Origin: an uncultured Clostridia bacterium
Lineage (GTDB): Bacteria > Bacillota > Clostridia > Lachnospirales > Bianqueaceae
NCBI GenBank assembly: GCA_937892735.1
Contig: CALBGL010000127.1
Location: 1-26,930 of the forward strand
DNA length: 26,930 bases
Direction of reading: 5' to 3'
The translations under genes and the position numbers were made by a program. Shown piece after piece: positions 14,452 to 22,157 of this stretch. Each line of letters starts with the position of its first letter. The stretch's first letter is position 1. The notes beneath the pieces are model-generated. The model saw only the letters and a list, made by a program, of their open reading frames with translations. It was not told the DNA's origin and did not search any database.

Positions 14452-15486
14452 TTACAGAAGGTTCCGAAGAGGAACAAGGGTATTTTTATATTTCTTCAAG
14501 TCATCCAGAATCATACCGGCACCATTTACGACTGCGGACATGGGATCCGTGACGATATGTACCTGCATTCCTGTTTTTTCAGCCAGAACCCGATCCAATC
14601 CACGCAGCAGAGACCCTCCTCCCGATAGAACCATCCCGTTTTCCATAATATCGGCGGCAAGTTCCGGCGGTGTATGTTCCAACGTGCTCAAAACCGCGGC
14701 AGCAATGGCATCTACTGATTCTCGAATCGCCATGGCTGCTTGAAAATTTGTAATTTCTATAATACGAGGCAGGCCGCTCTCGCGATCGCGGCCTTTTACC
14801 TCCATACGTTCTTCTTCCATATAGGGATCAAAATAGGCATTTGCCAGACGAATCTTAATCTGCTCTGCCGTTTTCTCACCGATGACCAAGTTAAATTCTC
14901 GGTGCACATATTTCACAATTTCCTCGTCCATCGTATCTCCGGCGATCTTAATAGAACGGCTGGTTACCACACCGCCTAAGGACACAATAGCAACTTCGGT
15001 AATGCCGCCGCCGACATCCACGATCATATTGCCGCTGGGAGATAGAATATTCATACCGGCTGCCAAAGCTGTCGCCACCGGTTGTTCGAGCAGGTGTGTT
15101 CCTGTGTCGCTGGAACCGGCTTGTACGGCCACATCAACCAGTACACGCCGTTCGACATCGGTGAGACCATAAGGAATACAGATGACCATCTTTGGACGTG
15201 AAAAAGGGATCCGGCCGCAATGCAGATGCTTCATAAAATACCGGAACATCGCCTTGGTTGTGATTAAATCAATGACGGCTCCATGCTGAATCGGCCGAAC
15301 AGACAATACGTCTCCCGGTGTACGGCCAATCATTCCTTTTGCCTCGCTGCCAACGGCAATCACTTCCCGTTGTACCGTATTAAAGGCTACCACACTGGGT
15401 TCGTTCAATACCGTTCCACGCCCTTGAACATATACTCTTGTATTTGAGGAACCCAGATCGATGGCCAGGTTCTTTGTCAGCAGCAT
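14452..15486 (-). CDS. mreB: Rod shape-determining protein MreB
   Basis: This 344-residue actin-like ATPase forms membrane-attached filaments that guide wall synthesis. Phosphate-1 loop LAIDLGSSNTRVYV is near the start, and IVDVGGGITEVAIVSLGG is the phosphate-2 loop. Adenosine-binding VLSGGGSLLRGLDRVLAEKTG lies near the C-terminus, in parts of length typical for MreB. IPYGLTDVERRVLVDVAVQAG is strongly conserved in the family. Two ATG codons lie six bases apart. The second (15486) is nine bases after GGAGG and is preferred; the first (15492) is too close. Its place ahead of mreC marks it as MreB rather than Mbl, although the sequence alone does not separate them. Confidence 0.95.
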   Translation of the reverse strand: MLLTKNLAIDLGSSNTRVYVQGRGTVLNEPSVVAFNTVQREVIAVGSEAKGMIGRTPGDVLSVRPIQHGAVIDLITTKAMFRYFMKHLHCGRIPFSRPKMVICIPYGLTDVERRVLVDVAVQAGSSDTGTHLLEQPVATALAAGMNILSPSGNMIVDVGGGITEVAIVSLGGVVTSRSIKIAGDTMDEEIVKYVHREFNLVIGEKTAEQIKIRLANAYFDPYMEEERMEVKGRDRESGLPRIIEITNFQAAMAIRESVDAIAAAVLSTLEHTPPELAADIMENGMVLSGGGSLLRGLDRVLAEKTGMQVHIVTDPMSAVVNGAGMILDDLKKYKNTLVPLRNLL

Positions 15487-15512
15487 AATCATTCTCCTCC
15501 CTTATCTCCTGC

Positions 15513-16223
15513 CTATATCAGGCCTTCTTCTTTCATAGAAAAATATCGCCCATCTCCGATTATGATATGATCGATCAACCCCACTTCTAAAATACGGCTG
15601 GCATCCAGGATTCGATGGGTACCGGCTATATCCGCGCTGCTTGGCGCGGGATCTCCGCTGGGATGATTATGGATTAAGATAAAATAAACCGCCTTATAGC
15701 GGAACGCCTCTAAGAAGACTTCTCTTGGACTCAAGAGGGCCTGATTTACGCTTCCAAGAGATAGCATGCTGTCTCCTAGAATCCGCAAGCGATTGTCCAG
15801 CCAAATACCATGAATCTCTTCTTTCTTCAGATCGCGCATACGAGGAATATACTGCAGAGCAACTCCCTCCGCACTGACAACTTTGGAGGATGTTTGCGAC
15901 TGACGATAAGCCAACCGGATCGCCAGTTCCTGCAATGCCTTCATCTGCAGCGCTTTGACCTTTCCAATCCCCGGAAAACGCATGAGTTCTTCCAGAGAAA
16001 GATTCAGCAAAGCTGGCAAAGCACAGCCCGGTTCTTGGTTTTCTGTTTGACATAAAAGACGTCGGCTCATCTCCAAAGAAGTCTCTCCGTTCCGTCCCGT
16101 CTTTAGGATGATGGCCAAAAGCTCTGCGTCAGATAAAGAAGCAGCCCCCTTCCTCTCTAAACGTTCATAGGGCCTCTCTTCTTCTGGAAGTTCTTTCATG
16201 GTAAACCGTTCCTGCTGCTCCAC
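15513..16223 (-). CDS. radC: RadC family JAMM-domain protein
   Basis: The 236-residue protein has an N-terminal helix-hairpin-helix part (FPGIGKVKALQMKAL, 83-97) and a C-terminal JAMM metalloprotease-like domain. Its zinc motif is complete: H185-N-H187-PSGD and D198, with E136 upstream. Despite the name, RadC proteins have no proven DNA-repair role. Clostridia often keep radC directly before mreBCD, as here. The chosen start is GTG at 16223, preceded by AAAGGAGAG; an ATG eight codons later is possible but has a weaker site. The ribosome binding site lies within a small hairpin (16231-16249). Confidence 0.93.
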   Translation of the reverse strand: MEQQERFTMKELPEEERPYERLERKGAASLSDAELLAIILKTGRNGETSLEMSRRLLCQTENQEPGCALPALLNLSLEELMRFPGIGKVKALQMKALQELAIRLAYRQSQTSSKVVSAEGVALQYIPRMRDLKKEEIHGIWLDNRLRILGDSMLSLGSVNQALLSPREVFLEAFRYKAVYFILIHNHPSGDPAPSSADIAGTHRILDASRILEVGLIDHIIIGDGRYFSMKEEGLI

Positions 16224-16230
16224 TCCTATA

Positions 16231-16249
16231 CTCTCCTTTCACAGGAGAG
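16231..16249 (-). promoter_or_regulatory. Hairpin covering the radC ribosome binding site
   Basis: In the message, CTCTCCT (16249-16243) can pair perfectly with AGGAGAG (16237-16231) around a five-base loop. The second arm is the Shine-Dalgarno sequence of radC. Folding would hide it and reduce translation. A seven-pair stem is moderate in strength and may be incidental. Confidence 0.45.
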
Positions 16250-16300
16250 ACAGAGCCTTTTTCTGTATGAAATTCGTATTTATATGTATGAAACAATGCA

Positions 16301-16555
16301 TCAGACAAAACGATGAATCAGCATGGCTAAGATCAATCCTATAATCGAAGAAATCGTAATCTGAAAATGAATACCAAAGGTCAAACTCATAAAGCCAAGC
16401 TCCAGAGTCGTCGGATCTAACCCAAAAGTATAACCGTATTGGAGCCACGACAGCCAGGAGATTCCCCCTAAGGCATCTCCAATAAATGATCCCAGAACGA
16501 ATCCAATCAGTATGAATAATACGAAGGTCCACCCATTTTTTCCTTTGAACGCCAA
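16301..16555 (-). CDS. DUF4321 domain membrane protein
   Basis: The 84-residue protein matches the DUF4321 family. It opens with KGKNGWTFVLFILIGFVLGSFIGDALG, as a first membrane segment. It then has FLSxG-like YGYTFGLDPTTLELG and MSLTFGIHF, and ends in the second segment SIIGLILAMLIHRFV. The function is unknown. The family is widespread in Clostridia directly upstream of radC-mreBCD, which hints at an envelope role. The start is TTG at 16555 with a consensus AAGGAGG six or seven bases away; the longer open frame reaches into the promoter and is rejected. It is the first gene of the cell-shape operon. Confidence 0.85.
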   Translation of the reverse strand: MAFKGKNGWTFVLFILIGFVLGSFIGDALGGISWLSWLQYGYTFGLDPTTLELGFMSLTFGIHFQITISSIIGLILAMLIHRFV

Positions 16556-16585
16556 TTTGATCCCTCCTTTTTCGAACGCTTCTTT

Positions 16586-16614
16586 ATCATACCACAAAAC
16601 CATTTTTCTGTAAA
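16586..16614 (-). promoter_or_regulatory. Promoter of DUF4321-radC-mreBCD-PBP2-rodA-mgsA operon
   Basis: On the minus strand TTTACA (16609-16614) and TATGAT (16586-16591) are separated by 17 bases. The DUF4321 start codon is about 30 bases further on. No other clear promoter or terminator is visible until the terminator at 8405-8439, so this may drive a transcript of about 8 kb. Confidence 0.82.
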
Positions 16615-16633
16615 TAGCCGGCTAGTGTGAATT

Positions 16634-16801
16634 TCATCCAGCATTTGCGCAGCTCGGTATATCGGAAACTATTTGAAATAGGCCCATTTTATTTAAGATA
16701 TTATGAATCGTGTACCTGACATTTTCTCTGAAAACAGGATTTACATCATCATATATAATTAAAGCTTTCCATAAGGCCCAACCTCTCGCTCGATTTACCA
16801 T
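16634..16801 (-). pseudogene. C-terminal remnant of an APH-like phosphotransferase
   Basis: The gap from 16556 to 16891 holds one notable open frame on the minus strand, 55 codons ending at TGA 16634. It contains RARGWALWKALI followed by VNPVFRENVRYTIHNIL. This resembles the end of aminoglycoside-phosphotransferase-type kinases (COG3173), where an RGWAL...ALI helix is followed by an NP segment and a final helix. The frame is open upstream only to a TAG about nine codons before the first ATG. The catalytic parts of such kinases are absent, so this looks like a truncated gene rather than a functional one. The match is from memory of the family pattern. Confidence 0.4.
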
Positions 16802-16836
16802 ACATAAAATGTTTTCCTTTCCCTATCAACAAATTT

Positions 16837-16876
16837 ATAAAACGAGCAAACAGATACCTCTATTTGCTCGTTTTAT
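16837..16876. terminator. Terminator of the rnf operon
   Basis: ATAAAACGAGCAAA and TTTGCTCGTTTTAT are perfect 14-base inverted repeats around a 12-base loop. The A and T ends allow action on both strands. It lies 15 bases after the last gene of the rnf operon on the minus strand, and isolates that operon from the DUF4321 promoter region. Confidence 0.85.
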
Positions 16877-16891
16877 CAGTGACCGAATTGA

Positions 16892-17104
16892 TTATTGCGA
16901 ACCCAGTTTTTTGGATTTCTTATAGGAAAGCCATGCAAGAACAGCAGAAATGGTTGCAATACAAATACAAAATCCCCGGAATGTATTACTTAAGCTCAAA
17001 TCAACGAGTATGCCCCTTGCAGCGGCAACCCCGCATATAATGGCCACAACCATAATGATAAGCAAAATCATGCTTATCACTTTGTACCGTACATTCTTTT
17101 TCAT
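16892..17104 (-). CDS. Small two-helix membrane protein at the end of the rnf operon
   Basis: I do not recognise this 70-residue protein. It has a basic start (KKNVRYK) and two hydrophobic segments, about 8-29 (VISMILLIIMVVAIICGVAA) and 43-60 (FRGFCICIATISAVLAWLS). The tail is basic (YKKSKKLGSQ). The ATG at 17104 has a GGAGAG site. It starts 17 bases after rnfB and is followed by the operon terminator, so it is almost certainly cotranscribed with rnf. It could be a small accessory subunit or a regulator of the complex, or be unrelated; nothing in the sequence decides this. Confidence 0.75.
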   Translation of the reverse strand: MKKNVRYKVISMILLIIMVVAIICGVAAARGILVDLSLSNTFRGFCICIATISAVLAWLSYKKSKKLGSQ

Positions 17105-17121
17105 AATACGCTCTCTCCTTT

Positions 17122-17913
17122 TTACAAAATCTTGATTACTTTTGCCGGGCATTTTTCGGCGCATTTGCCGCATTGCGTACATTTCGCTGGGTCGATGCGC
17201 GCCACATTTCCGACCATAGTGATGGCGCCGTCCTCGCATTGACGGACACATAAGCCGCATCCCAGACAACCGGCTGCACAGAGATCGCGAACCTCTTTTC
17301 CTCGATCCTGTCCGGAACATTGTACTCGGATTCTCTGACGCTGCGGCATCAACTGGATAATGTGCTTGGGACAGACAGATACGCAGGCGCCGCAACCGAC
17401 ACACCGATCTTCCGTTACATGGGCGATGCCGTTCTCCACATGAATGGCGCCAAACTTACATACTTGCGTACAGGTTCCAAAGCCGAGGCAACCATAGGTA
17501 CAGGCCTTCGGACCGCTGCCTGGAATTACGATAGCCTCCAGACAACTGGCAATACCATCATAGCGCATTTTTTCACGAGCGACACCACATTCGCCGCTAC
17601 ATTGTACATAAGCGACTTTCTTTTCTAGTACCTGTGCTTCCACTCCTAGAATCTGTGCGATTTTCTGAGAAGCGGACGCGCCGCCGACTGCGCAGGCATT
17701 GACGGGAGCGGAACCCGCAGCCACAGCCTTCGCATACGCGTCGCAGCCAGCATAACCGCAGCCACCGCAGTTTGCACCCGGCAACGCTTCACGGATCTGC
17801 TCAAACTTGGGATCCTGCTGGATGGCGAATTTCTTGGCAACAAGTCCGATCGCCACACCGAAAACAAGTCCAAGACCGGCCAAAATCAAGAGAGGAGTTA
17901 AAATCTCTAACAT
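17122..17913 (-). CDS. rnfB: Rnf complex subunit RnfB (polyferredoxin)
   Basis: RnfB receives electrons from reduced ferredoxin and passes them into the Rnf complex. The 263-residue protein has an N-terminal membrane helix (about 5-26). A four-cysteine cluster follows in the order NCGGCGYAGC and a fourth cysteine near 74. Four ferredoxin-type iron-sulfur motifs then follow in two pairs: CTYGCLGFGTCTQVC with CVGCGACVSVCP, and CAAGCLGCGLCVRQC with CTQCGKCAEKCP. Proteobacterial RnfB has only one such pair, while extra clusters are usual in Clostridia. It is the sixth rnf gene, 11 bases after rnfA. Confidence 0.96.
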   Translation of the reverse strand: MLEILTPLLILAGLGLVFGVAIGLVAKKFAIQQDPKFEQIREALPGANCGGCGYAGCDAYAKAVAAGSAPVNACAVGGASASQKIAQILGVEAQVLEKKVAYVQCSGECGVAREKMRYDGIASCLEAIVIPGSGPKACTYGCLGFGTCTQVCKFGAIHVENGIAHVTEDRCVGCGACVSVCPKHIIQLMPQRQRIRVQCSGQDRGKEVRDLCAAGCLGCGLCVRQCEDGAITMVGNVARIDPAKCTQCGKCAEKCPAKVIKIL

Positions 17914-17924
17914 AAGCGACCTCC

Positions 17925-18500
17925 TTATACAAGCCCCTGGAATCCCAGAAATGCGATAGCCATCAAACCGGCGGACAGAAGGGCAATGGGAAATCCCTCA
18001 AAGGCAACCAGGATTCGATTATGTGCAATGCGTTCCCGCACACCGGCAAAAAGGACAATCCCGAGTGTGAAACCGACGGCAGCCGCAAATCCGTTTACGA
18101 CGGATTCGAGAAGATGATAATCCTCCTGCATATTCAGAACAGCGACACCCAGTACCGCACAATTTGTGGTAATCAGCGGCAGGTACACTCCCAGCGCGGA
18201 ATACAGCGTGGGGCTTACTTTCTGAATGACCATTTCTACGATCTGTACCAAAGAAGCAATCATGAGGATAAAAGCAATATTATATAAATATTCTACTTTC
18301 AGAGGTACTAAAATCCAGGCATATACCATGTAGGAGAAAGCCGAAGCAATAGTCATGACGAATGTGACGGCCAACCCCATACCGAGCGCCGTATCAATTC
18401 TTTTAGAAACGCCTAGAAACGGACAAATTCCCAAAAACCTGGAAAGAACAAAATTATTGACAAATACAGAACTGATGATAATTACGAGTAATGTGGGCAT
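17925..18500 (-). CDS. rnfA: Rnf complex subunit RnfA
   Basis: The 191-residue protein is a six-helix membrane subunit. VFVNNFVLSRFLGICPFLGVSK at the start (quoted parts FVNNFVLSRFLG and CPFLGVS) and the later TTNCAVLGVAVL are family signatures; the conserved cysteines are thought to hold an iron-sulfur cluster in the membrane together with RnfE. RnfA and RnfE are homologous, arranged in opposite topology. The ATG at 18500 has an AAGGAG site eight bases away; a GTG two codons earlier would overlap the rnfE stop and is too close to that site. Confidence 0.95.
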   Translation of the reverse strand: MPTLLVIIISSVFVNNFVLSRFLGICPFLGVSKRIDTALGMGLAVTFVMTIASAFSYMVYAWILVPLKVEYLYNIAFILMIASLVQIVEMVIQKVSPTLYSALGVYLPLITTNCAVLGVAVLNMQEDYHLLESVVNGFAAAVGFTLGIVLFAGVRERIAHNRILVAFEGFPIALLSAGLMAIAFLGFQGLV

Positions 18501-18502
18501 AA

Positions 18503-19117
18503 TCACAGCTCCTTTCTCTGGGTCATACGAGATCTTATGTGGTTAAACAATGCTAAGAGGATCCCAAGTACAATAAATCCGCCCGGAGCCATGATCATGA
18601 TGACTGCCGGCGATATCGCATCTGGAAGCATCTGTATGCCAAACAAAGAGCCTGATCCGAGAATCTCACGAATGATTCCCAAAACGGTCAGAGCAAGAGT
18701 AAATCCAAGCCCCATGCCTAAACCATCAAAAAGCGAAGAGATGGGATCATTTTTTGAAGCAAACGCTTCGGCTCTTCCCAGAATGATACAGTTGACTACG
18801 ATTAGCGGAATATAGAGGCCCAGCGCCTGATACAGGCTGTCATAGAAGAATGCCTGCAAAAGCAGATCCACTACCGTCACGAAAGTCGCAATGATGATGA
18901 TATAGGCTGGGATGCGGATTTTATTGGGAATTACTTTTCGAAGAGCGGAGATCACCAGATTCGAACCAATCAAAACGGCCGTTACCGACAGCCCCATCCC
19001 CACTCCATTGATGGCGGACGTCGTGGTGGCTAACGTAGGACACATTCCCAATACCTGTACGAAGGTGGGGTTCTCCTCAATAATGCCTCGTTTGAGACCC
19101 GAAATCAATTTAGACAT
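18503..19117 (-). CDS. rnfE: Rnf complex subunit RnfE
   Basis: The 204-residue protein has six predicted membrane helices. Family features are ENPTFVQVLGMCPTLATTTS near the start and PLIVVNCIILGRAEAFASKN in the middle; each holds a cysteine that matches its partner RnfA. Together they form the membrane path for electrons and probably for the pumped ion. The gene overlaps rnfG by eight bases and ends two bases before rnfA. Confidence 0.95.
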   Translation of the reverse strand: MSKLISGLKRGIIEENPTFVQVLGMCPTLATTTSAINGVGMGLSVTAVLIGSNLVISALRKVIPNKIRIPAYIIIIATFVTVVDLLLQAFFYDSLYQALGLYIPLIVVNCIILGRAEAFASKNDPISSLFDGLGMGLGFTLALTVLGIIREILGSGSLFGIQMLPDAISPAVIMIMAPGGFIVLGILLALFNHIRSRMTQRKEL

Positions 19118-19676
19118 TGTCCGCTCCTCCTTTCAAAATTTCTTGAAAATAGGTGAGAGCCGTATTAACACTTTCTGTCACACTGCGTGATGTGATCGTC
19201 GCTCCAGAAATGGCAGAGATTGCATTCTCCCCAGCTTCTCCCTTTACAACCGATAAAATCCCGTTTTTTCCGATAAACTGATCTGTAAAAGAAGGATTGG
19301 ACGCATTGGCCCCCAATCCGGGGGTTTCGGAGTGTTCCAAAATTTGAATTCCTGTGATGGTGCCGGAAACATCGATTCCTACGGCAATCACAACAGCCCC
19401 TCCATACCCTTGGGTCGATACACGAAAAGCATACCCATACTCAGACGCATAGTAAATTTCAAGAATACGATCCGTATAGGCATCATCGACTTCTATGGAT
19501 TCGAGATTAGCAACGTCTACACCTGGAAGGACGGCTCCATAGGCAGCCCGGTTAACCTCGTCGATTTTGCGGACGATGAGATCCTTCGTTACCGCGTTGA
19601 CGCCGCCCAGGATCAACCCCATGATACCCGCGATGATCAATAGAGTGATTCCTAGACGCAGAGGAGAATCTTTCAT
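19110..19676 (-). CDS. rnfG: Rnf complex subunit RnfG (flavoprotein)
   Basis: The 188-residue protein has one N-terminal membrane anchor (about 8-28) and an extracytoplasmic FMN-binding domain. The flavinylation motif SGAT is at 157-160, where T160 would carry covalent FMN put on by an ApbE-type transferase. The family stretch EHSETPGLGA is at 114-123. RnfG passes electrons between the RnfD flavin and the membrane iron-sulfur centre. It overlaps rnfD by four bases. No ApbE gene is in the window, so it must be elsewhere. Confidence 0.95.
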   Translation of the reverse strand: MKDSPLRLGITLLIIAGIMGLILGGVNAVTKDLIVRKIDEVNRAAYGAVLPGVDVANLESIEVDDAYTDRILEIYYASEYGYAFRVSTQGYGGAVVIAVGIDVSGTITGIQILEHSETPGLGANASNPSFTDQFIGKNGILSVVKGEAGENAISAISGATITSRSVTESVNTALTYFQEILKGGADNV

Positions 19677-20602
19677 TTAGACTTCACCTCCCCGTAAATT
19701 TTGGGCATCGTCACACGATCAATCAATGGAACGCAGATATTCATCAGTAGAATCGAGAAAGAAACCCCCTCTGGATATCCACCGAAGGAGCGGATCAGTG
19801 CCGTTAAGAGACCACATCCTACGCCCATTATAATGCGGCCCTTACGAGTCATGGGAGAGGTGGTATAGTCTGTGGCCATGAAGAAAGCGCCCAGCATCAA
19901 GCCACCGCTCAGAATCTCATAGAGTCCGTCGCGGCCAAAGCAATAGCTTAAGATAAAGACCACCGCGATAAAGACGACAGGCAGGGTCCAATCAATGATA
20001 CCTCGCAGACAGAGATAAAGCCCTCCGAGTAGCAGGAGCAACGCGGAAGTCTCACCCAGACTTCCAGATATAGTACCCAGAAAACAATCCACAAGGGATG
20101 GAATTTCTTCGCCAGTCTGTATCAGAGTCAGCGGAGTCGCGGTAGAAACCCCCTGTACAGTAAAGTTTGTCATAGCGGAAGACCATGCGACCAGCATAAA
20201 ACAACGAGCGGTCAGCGCCGGATTCATAAAGTTCTGTCCAATGCCGCCGAATAACTGCTTCACAATAATAATCGCGAAGACAGAACCGATCGCTGCCATC
20301 CAGAAGGGAATCGAAGCAGGCAGATTCATGGCCAGCAGTAGTCCGGTGACGCAGGCACTTAAATCCTGAATCGTTATCGGCTGCTTCGTACATTTTTGCC
20401 AGATCCACTCCGCCAATACGGCACTGGCCATACACACGCCAATGACTCCAAGAACACGAATTCCGAAATAAAATATGGAAAACAGAGCGGCCGGCATCAA
20501 TGCGAATAAAACCTCCCCCATGATGGAAGTTGTACTATGCCGCGCCCGTATATGAGGCGATATAGATAAGTGGTATAGAACATTTTTCTTTTCGTCAGTC
20601 AT
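19673..20602 (-). CDS. rnfD: Rnf complex subunit RnfD
   Basis: The 309-residue integral membrane protein (about eight to ten hydrophobic segments) opens with SPHIRARHSTTSIM, a family signature. QLFGGIGQNFMNPALTARCF (116-135) is strongly conserved. The covalent FMN site is read as STATPLT at 153-159, with T156 the likely attachment residue; the more usual form is SGATPL, so G is replaced by T here. RnfD is homologous to NqrB. It overlaps rnfC by eight bases and rnfG by four. Confidence 0.95.
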   Translation of the reverse strand: MTDEKKNVLYHLSISPHIRARHSTTSIMGEVLFALMPAALFSIFYFGIRVLGVIGVCMASAVLAEWIWQKCTKQPITIQDLSACVTGLLLAMNLPASIPFWMAAIGSVFAIIIVKQLFGGIGQNFMNPALTARCFMLVAWSSAMTNFTVQGVSTATPLTLIQTGEEIPSLVDCFLGTISGSLGETSALLLLLGGLYLCLRGIIDWTLPVVFIAVVFILSYCFGRDGLYEILSGGLMLGAFFMATDYTTSPMTRKGRIIMGVGCGLLTALIRSFGGYPEGVSFSILLMNICVPLIDRVTMPKIYGEVKSK

Positions 20603-21965
20603 GGGAACCTCCTTTTTCTGCAGCGGCCTTCCTTCGCCGCTCCTGGATCATTCGTTTACCCGCTTTAAAGGTTTGTGTCAGATGTCTCTTAGCCGGACAG
20701 ATATAAGCGCAAGAACCGCACTCAATACAATCCATTCCATGATATTTTTCAAAGGAAGACCAATCCATTTCCAGAGCAAACTGGTTTAGCATAAAGGGCA
20801 TCAGATGAATCGGACAGGCCGAAACACATTTACCGCAGCGGATACAGGCACTTTCCCGGATAATAGGATCCTCAGCCTGATCAAATACAAGAATTCCTGC
20901 GGTCCCCTTTGTCACAGGAACATCCAGTGAAAATAAGGCAGTTCCCATCATGGGGCCTCCGCAAATGATTTTCGAGGGAGGACATACGAGTCCGCCTGCG
21001 GCTTCCACCAATTCACGTATGCTAGTACCGATGCGTGCCTTGAAAGTAACCGACTGCGCAACAGCACCTCCGGCAATAGTTATAACACGCCGCATAAGAG
21101 GGCGCCCTTCTAAAAGGGCACGATAGATCGCAACCACCGTATCGGTGTTATGTACGATACAGCCGACATCCGCAGGTAAACCACCGGAAGGAACCTCTCT
21201 TCCTATGACAGCATCAATCAACTGTTTCTCTCCTCCTTGCGGGTATTTTGTTTTAAGAGCTACGACCTGAATGCGCGGTTCTTCCAGTGTCAGATTCCGC
21301 ATAACGGCCAGTGCAGTGGGTTTATTATCTTCGATAGCAATATATCCTTCGGCTTCTGGGAACATATGTAATACGATCTTCAATCCCTCAACGACCTTAG
21401 TGGGCTCTTCGATCAAAAGACGAAAATCAGAAGAAAGATAGGGCTCACACTCTGCCCCGTTTACGATGATCGCATCGATTTTTTTATCCTCTGGCGGAGA
21501 AAGTTTTACATGGGCGGGAAAACCAGCGCCGCCCATACCGACTACCCCTGCCTCTCGAATGATGGATAAAATCTGCTCTTTGCTCATTTGGTGATAATCA
21601 TGAGATTGATGCATACCCTCCACTTCATGGTACATATGGTCATTTTCGATGATCACACTCATTACTTTAGAACCATTTGGATGAAGCATTGGCCTCACAT
21701 CTTTGACCTTGCCAGAGACGCTGGAATGAATCGGACTGGATACCCAGCCTTGAGCCTCGCCAATGATCTGTCCCCTGAGACATTCATCTCCTTTTTTAAC
21801 CAATGGCTTACAGGGCGCGCCGATATGCTGCACCATAGGAAATACAAGATCTTCCTGCGGATCCATGTACATTTGGATCGGATTGCCTTCCGTGAATTTC
21901 TTGAAATCCGGCGGGTGAATTCCGCCTTTGAAGGTGCGGGGCGCATTGAATCGCGTTCGTTTCAT
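20595..21965 (-). CDS. rnfC: Rnf complex subunit RnfC
   Basis: The peripheral cytoplasmic subunit exchanges electrons with NAD. The N-terminal barrel begins TFKGGIHPP. The flavin and NADH binding loop GVVGMGGAGFPAHVKL leads into AIIVNGAECEPYL, in the middle of the protein. Two iron-sulfur motifs lie near the end, CIRCGKCVSACP and CIECGSCAYICP, followed by a basic tail. I use the ATG at 21965 (456 residues); the one at 21980 adds five residues but lies only three bases from its AAGG site. It is first in the operon and follows a strong promoter and a palindrome. Confidence 0.96.
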   Translation of the reverse strand: MKRTRFNAPRTFKGGIHPPDFKKFTEGNPIQMYMDPQEDLVFPMVQHIGAPCKPLVKKGDECLRGQIIGEAQGWVSSPIHSSVSGKVKDVRPMLHPNGSKVMSVIIENDHMYHEVEGMHQSHDYHQMSKEQILSIIREAGVVGMGGAGFPAHVKLSPPEDKKIDAIIVNGAECEPYLSSDFRLLIEEPTKVVEGLKIVLHMFPEAEGYIAIEDNKPTALAVMRNLTLEEPRIQVVALKTKYPQGGEKQLIDAVIGREVPSGGLPADVGCIVHNTDTVVAIYRALLEGRPLMRRVITIAGGAVAQSVTFKARIGTSIRELVEAAGGLVCPPSKIICGGPMMGTALFSLDVPVTKGTAGILVFDQAEDPIIRESACIRCGKCVSACPIHLMPFMLNQFALEMDWSSFEKYHGMDCIECGSCAYICPAKRHLTQTFKAGKRMIQERRRKAAAEKGGSHD

Positions 21966-21991
21966 AGATTTTACCCCCATTTTCCTTTCTT

Positions 21992-22010
21992 AATAGACAT
22001 CTTGTCTATT
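21992..22010. promoter_or_regulatory. Palindromic candidate operator of the rnf operon
   Basis: AATAGACA (21992-21999) and TGTCTATT (22003-22010) are perfect inverted repeats with three bases between them. The element begins about six bases downstream of the predicted rnf transcription start and ends before the rnfC ribosome binding site. That position suits a repressor binding site. It could also fold as a short hairpin in the leader. No regulator gene is adjacent. Confidence 0.55.
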
Positions 22011-22022
22011 CCATTTGTTTCT

Positions 22023-22051
22023 ATTATAACGTCTTTGTGTAATTTTTTCAA
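22023..22051 (-). promoter_or_regulatory. Promoter of the rnf operon
   Basis: On the minus strand TTGAAA (22046-22051) is followed by 17 bases and a perfect TATAAT (22023-22028). This is one of the strongest promoter matches in the window, and suits constitutive high expression unless the adjoining palindrome represses it. Confidence 0.88.
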
Positions 22052-22157
22052 GAACTCTCAAAAAAATAGCATGTTTTTTTTAAATTGTCCCATACTATTT
22101 TAGTAGAAGTTTTCAGCCTTCTATTTATAGGTAACATCAGGAAGGAGGATGTGCATT

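Noticed and set aside
16710..16925. Plus-strand open frame of 71 codons in the gap
   Set aside because: It crosses the terminator hairpin and the end of the rnf-linked small gene and has no ribosome binding site.
21588..22103. Plus-strand open frame of 171 codons over the rnfC start
   Set aside because: It is antisense to rnfC and its promoter and has no start signal.
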